Positions 5,114 to 6,688 of a stretch of DNA of 6,688 nt are shown here, piece after piece (positions within the stretch are counted from its first letter, which is position 1; each line of letters starts with the position of its first letter). The DNA lies in the NCBI GenBank assembly GCA_014534155.1, contig JACVSB010000096.1, forward strand, positions 1-6,688, in the 5' to 3' direction. The position numbers were made by a program, and so were the translations under genes. The notes beneath the pieces are model-generated. The model had not been told where the DNA came from. It worked only from the letters and a program-made list of their open reading frames with translations, and made no database searches. Source of the stretch: Thermoleophilia bacterium (GTDB lineage: Bacteria > Actinomycetota > Thermoleophilia > Gaiellales > Gaiellaceae).

Positions 5114-5665
5114 ATGAGGATCACGATCGTCGGGCGCGGCGGCGTCGGAAGCGGGTTGGCAGGTCTCCTGAAGGAGTCGGGGCACGATGTCTCTCCGCTC
5201 GGACGGGAGGGGGGAGACGCGTCCGGAGCGGACGTCGTCGTTCTCGCCGTCCCCGGTGACTCGATCGCCGATGCCCTCGCGAAGGTGGAGGGGCTCTCGG
5301 GCCAGCCCGTCCTCGACGCCACGAACCCGACCCGAGGACGGCCGGACGGCGTCTCCTCGCTGGCGCACCAGGTCAAGTCGCTCACGAACGCTCCCGTAGC
5401 GAAGGCGTTCAACGCTAACTTCGCGCGGCTGTACGGCGAGCTGGGGGCGGCCGGGAAGCGCCCGAGCTCGCTCTACTGCGCCGACGACGAGGCGCGAGAG
5501 GTGGCTGAGCAGCTGACCAGTGACGCAGGGTACGAGCCGGTCTACGCCGGAGGGCTGGAGAACGCCGCCGCGCTGGAAGACTTCGTGACCCAGCTCATGC
5601 TTCCCGTGATGATGCAGGGCCGGGGCCCCTTCTTCTACCGGCTGGCCGCGCCGGGGGAGCTGTAA
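5114..5665 (+). CDS. NAD(P)-binding oxidoreductase, F420H2:NADP oxidoreductase-like (COG2085 type)
   Basis: This 183-aa protein begins with a Rossmann dinucleotide-binding motif: strand ITIV, then G7-R-G9-G-V-G12, with S/R residues (S27, R31) after the second strand. ADVVVLAVPGDS (39-50) is the typical fourth strand, followed by PVLDATNP (66-72) and VAKAFNANFARL (95-106). These motifs match the short 'NADPH-dependent F420 reductase'/predicted dinucleotide-binding family, whose members are about 180-220 aa. The exact substrate cannot be read. Some members do not use F420, so the safest call is an NAD(P)-binding oxidoreductase. It lies 67 nt after the selenoprotein gene in the same direction, separated by a terminator-like hairpin, so a functional link to the UGSC module is possible but not shown. 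It converges with the SGNH hydrolase gene, with 23 nt between the stops. Confidence 0.82.
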   Translation: MRITIVGRGGVGSGLAGLLKESGHDVSPLGREGGDASGADVVVLAVPGDSIADALAKVEGLSGQPVLDATNPTRGRPDGVSSLAHQVKSLTNAPVAKAFNANFARLYGELGAAGKRPSSLYCADDEAREVAEQLTSDAGYEPVYAGGLENAAALEDFVTQLMLPVMMQGRGPFFYRLAAPGEL

Positions 5666-5688
5666 GCGGGGAACAGGGCCGGTCGAGG

Positions 5689-6510
5689 CTACAGCTCGCC
5701 CCACCACGAGCGCGCCCATGTGAGCGACGCGAGCGCGGCGTGCCCCGCGCGGTTGGGATGGAAGTAGTCGAGCTTGCTGACCTGGCTCGGCGCGAACTCG
5801 TAGTCGAAGACAGCGTCGTCGTCGAAGCGGCAGAACGCGTAGCGGGCGCAGACGTCGGCCAGGACCCCGTTGAAGGCGCGCGCACGCGCGAGCACGGCCT
5901 GTCTCTCCTCCTCGCCCCTGAAGGGCGAGAGCAAGGACTGACAGATGCGAGCGGCCGACCAGACGACCCTCGCGGTCGCGCTGCCCCGGAAGAGCTGCCA
6001 GAGGCGGTAGACGTTGGGGATGCTGCTCACGAAGACCCGTTTTCCGGTCGGCAGGCCGGCTGCCAGCGTGCTCATCGCGGCCTCGAACTGCGAGCGGAAG
6101 GCGGCCACGCTCGTCATCGTCGACGGTGAGCTCGTGCAGACGTCGTTCGCTCCCATGAGGATGGTCACGTAGCGTGCGCGTTGGGCCACCGCCGCCCGAG
6201 CCTGCGCTTCCGCGTCGCGCATCTTCGCTCCGGCGCGGGCATCGTTGTAGTTTCGCCCTGCGATCGCCGGCTGGAGGGCGAGGATCCGCTCGTAGTGACT
6301 GGAGATCCCGTCCGAGGCCGCTCCACCCGTGCTCCACGAGTGCCGTGGATGGTCGCCGTACCAGCAGCAGGCATCCGTCGCGCGCGTGAGCGAGTCCCCG
6401 ATCCCGGCGATGCTCCCCGGCAGCGGCGGGGCCGCCAAGGCCGCGGCTGGGCCGGCCAGAACGGCGGCCGCCAGGACACCCAGGAGCTTGCGCACAGGCA
6501 GCGAGACCAT
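5689..6510 (-). CDS. Secreted SGNH/GDSL hydrolase
   Basis: This 273-aa protein starts with a signal peptide: basic residues (VRK), a hydrophobic core (LLGVLAAAVLAG), and a likely cleavage after AALA at about residue 26. The SGNH blocks are present in order: GIGDSLT (block I, nucleophile S40), NDARAGAKM (block II, G94), LMGANDVC (block III, N122) and KLDYFHPNRAGH (block V, D248 and H251). It is therefore probably active as an esterase or lipase outside the membrane. The mature part has six Cys (48, 49, 125, 190, 221, 227), suggesting disulfides, as in actinobacterial secreted SGNH lipases. ATG 6510 was preferred to a start at 6567 because the extra 19 residues are Cys/His/Arg-rich and would precede the signal peptide. 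GAGGAGG stands only 1 nt before this ATG, unusually close. The next in-frame starts are CTG 6501 and GTG 6495. Substrate unknown. Confidence 0.9.
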   Translation of the reverse strand: MVSLPVRKLLGVLAAAVLAGPAAALAAPPLPGSIAGIGDSLTRATDACCWYGDHPRHSWSTGGAASDGISSHYERILALQPAIAGRNYNDARAGAKMRDAEAQARAAVAQRARYVTILMGANDVCTSSPSTMTSVAAFRSQFEAAMSTLAAGLPTGKRVFVSSIPNVYRLWQLFRGSATARVVWSAARICQSLLSPFRGEEERQAVLARARAFNGVLADVCARYAFCRFDDDAVFDYEFAPSQVSKLDYFHPNRAGHAALASLTWARSWWGEL

Positions 6511-6511
6511 G

Positions 6512-6518
6512 CCTCCTC
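6512..6518 (-). promoter_or_regulatory. GAGGAGG ribosome binding site with very short spacing
   Basis: GAGGAGG on the minus strand ends 1 nt before ATG 6510. Pairing through its first GAGG would give 4 nt of spacing. It argues for a start near 6510 and against the upstream start at 6567. Confidence 0.5.
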
Positions 6519-6563
6519 GGTGAGCGTGCCCGCACCCGTTCCACGCCACACATCGGCAACGAG

Positions 6564-6577
6564 CCACGCGGGCGTGG
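6564..6577 (-). terminator. Weak hairpin downstream of the right-edge minus-strand gene
   Basis: CCACGC and GCGTGG form a short stem (5 bp with a 4-nt CGGG loop) about 13 nt after the stop of the right-edge gene. There is no T-tract. A second small hairpin (GCGCT-CTC-AGCGC, 6584-6596) overlaps that stop. Both may be chance GC-rich structures. Confidence 0.25.
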
Positions 6578-6589
6578 GCAGCAGCGCTC

Positions 6590-6688
6590 TCAGCGCCCGA
6601 CGCGCGCGAGAGCCGCGAGGAGCTCCTGGTGGCGTCGCTCCTCGTCGGGCATGCCTTCCTCGGCCGGCTCGCGGCGCAGTCGGGCGAG
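6590..6688 (-). CDS. C-terminal end of an unidentified protein (partial, start off the right edge)
   Basis: The minus-strand frame entering at the right edge reads LARLRREPAEEGMPDEERR, then HQELLAALARVGR and a TGA at 6592-6590. The 32 residues are charged and helix-forming (Glu/Arg/Leu-rich), like the tail of a cytoplasmic helical protein. No family can be assigned from this fragment. It lies upstream of the SGNH hydrolase gene on the same strand, 79 nt away. The coding call rests only on the open frame and its composition. Confidence 0.45.
   Translation of the reverse strand, partial: LARLRREPAEEGMPDEERRHQELLAALARVGR

Noticed and set aside
4529..6559. A 676-codon open frame on the minus strand
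   Set aside because: Arginine/proline/alanine-rich, without domains. It is antisense to the UGSC, NAD(P)-binding and SGNH genes (same strand but a different frame for the last), a GC-rich shadow.
1..6688. CRISPR array, insertion sequence, rRNA, phage genes
   Set aside because: No regularly spaced repeats, transposase motifs, terminal inverted repeats or rRNA signatures were seen on either strand.

Overview
The window is uniformly very GC-rich, with strong G/C preference at third codon positions, GTG as well as ATG starts, and short gene spacing. Together with the gene families present (DUF1905, LysM, SMP-30-like, SGNH hydrolase, UGSC selenoprotein with its thioredoxin-like partner), this points to an actinobacterial-type chromosome. 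My best guess is a deep-branching class such as Thermoleophilia, but this is an impression and not a placement. I see no rRNA, tRNA, IS element or CRISPR array.

Left part (1-1707): a minus-strand gene runs off the left edge. It encodes an aminoglycoside-phosphotransferase-type kinase domain fused to a class-III PLP aminotransferase/phospho-lyase domain. It starts with GTG at 1462. A short plus-strand membrane peptide gene (about 1552-1707) is divergent from it.

Middle (1708-3061): this looks like a decayed stretch. It holds a DUF1905 remnant with a shifted N-terminus and a shortened C-terminus, which runs without a stop into an intact membrane-anchored double-LysM gene (2096-2728). A 64-codon ORF (2867-3061) then matches only the C-terminal tail of SMP-30/beta-propeller-type proteins.

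Core (3083-5046): a two-gene, translationally coupled (ATGA overlap) module. Gene 1 encodes a 478-aa protein with an N-terminal thioredoxin-like domain (CPTS at the active-site position) followed by a large conserved domain of unknown function with a DGLPVVPPT motif. Gene 2 is a selenoprotein: its in-frame TGA at 4789-4791 falls exactly on the U of a U-G-S-C motif and reads through to a 176-aa UGSC-family protein ending at 5046. A SECIS-like hairpin starts 11 nt after the TGA and closely resembles the apical part of the E. coli fdhF SECIS. Ordinary gene calling would break this gene in two. A terminator-like hairpin follows its stop.

Right part (5114-6688): a 183-aa NAD(P)-binding, F420H2:NADP-oxidoreductase-like protein with a perfect AAGGAGG ribosome binding site, then a convergent minus-strand secreted SGNH/GDSL hydrolase (5689-6510), and the last 32 codons of another minus-strand gene at the right edge. 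The likely working unit is the thioredoxin-like/UGSC pair, presumably a thiol/selenol redox or selenol-dependent enzyme system of unknown substrate. The NAD(P)-binding protein downstream may or may not belong to it.
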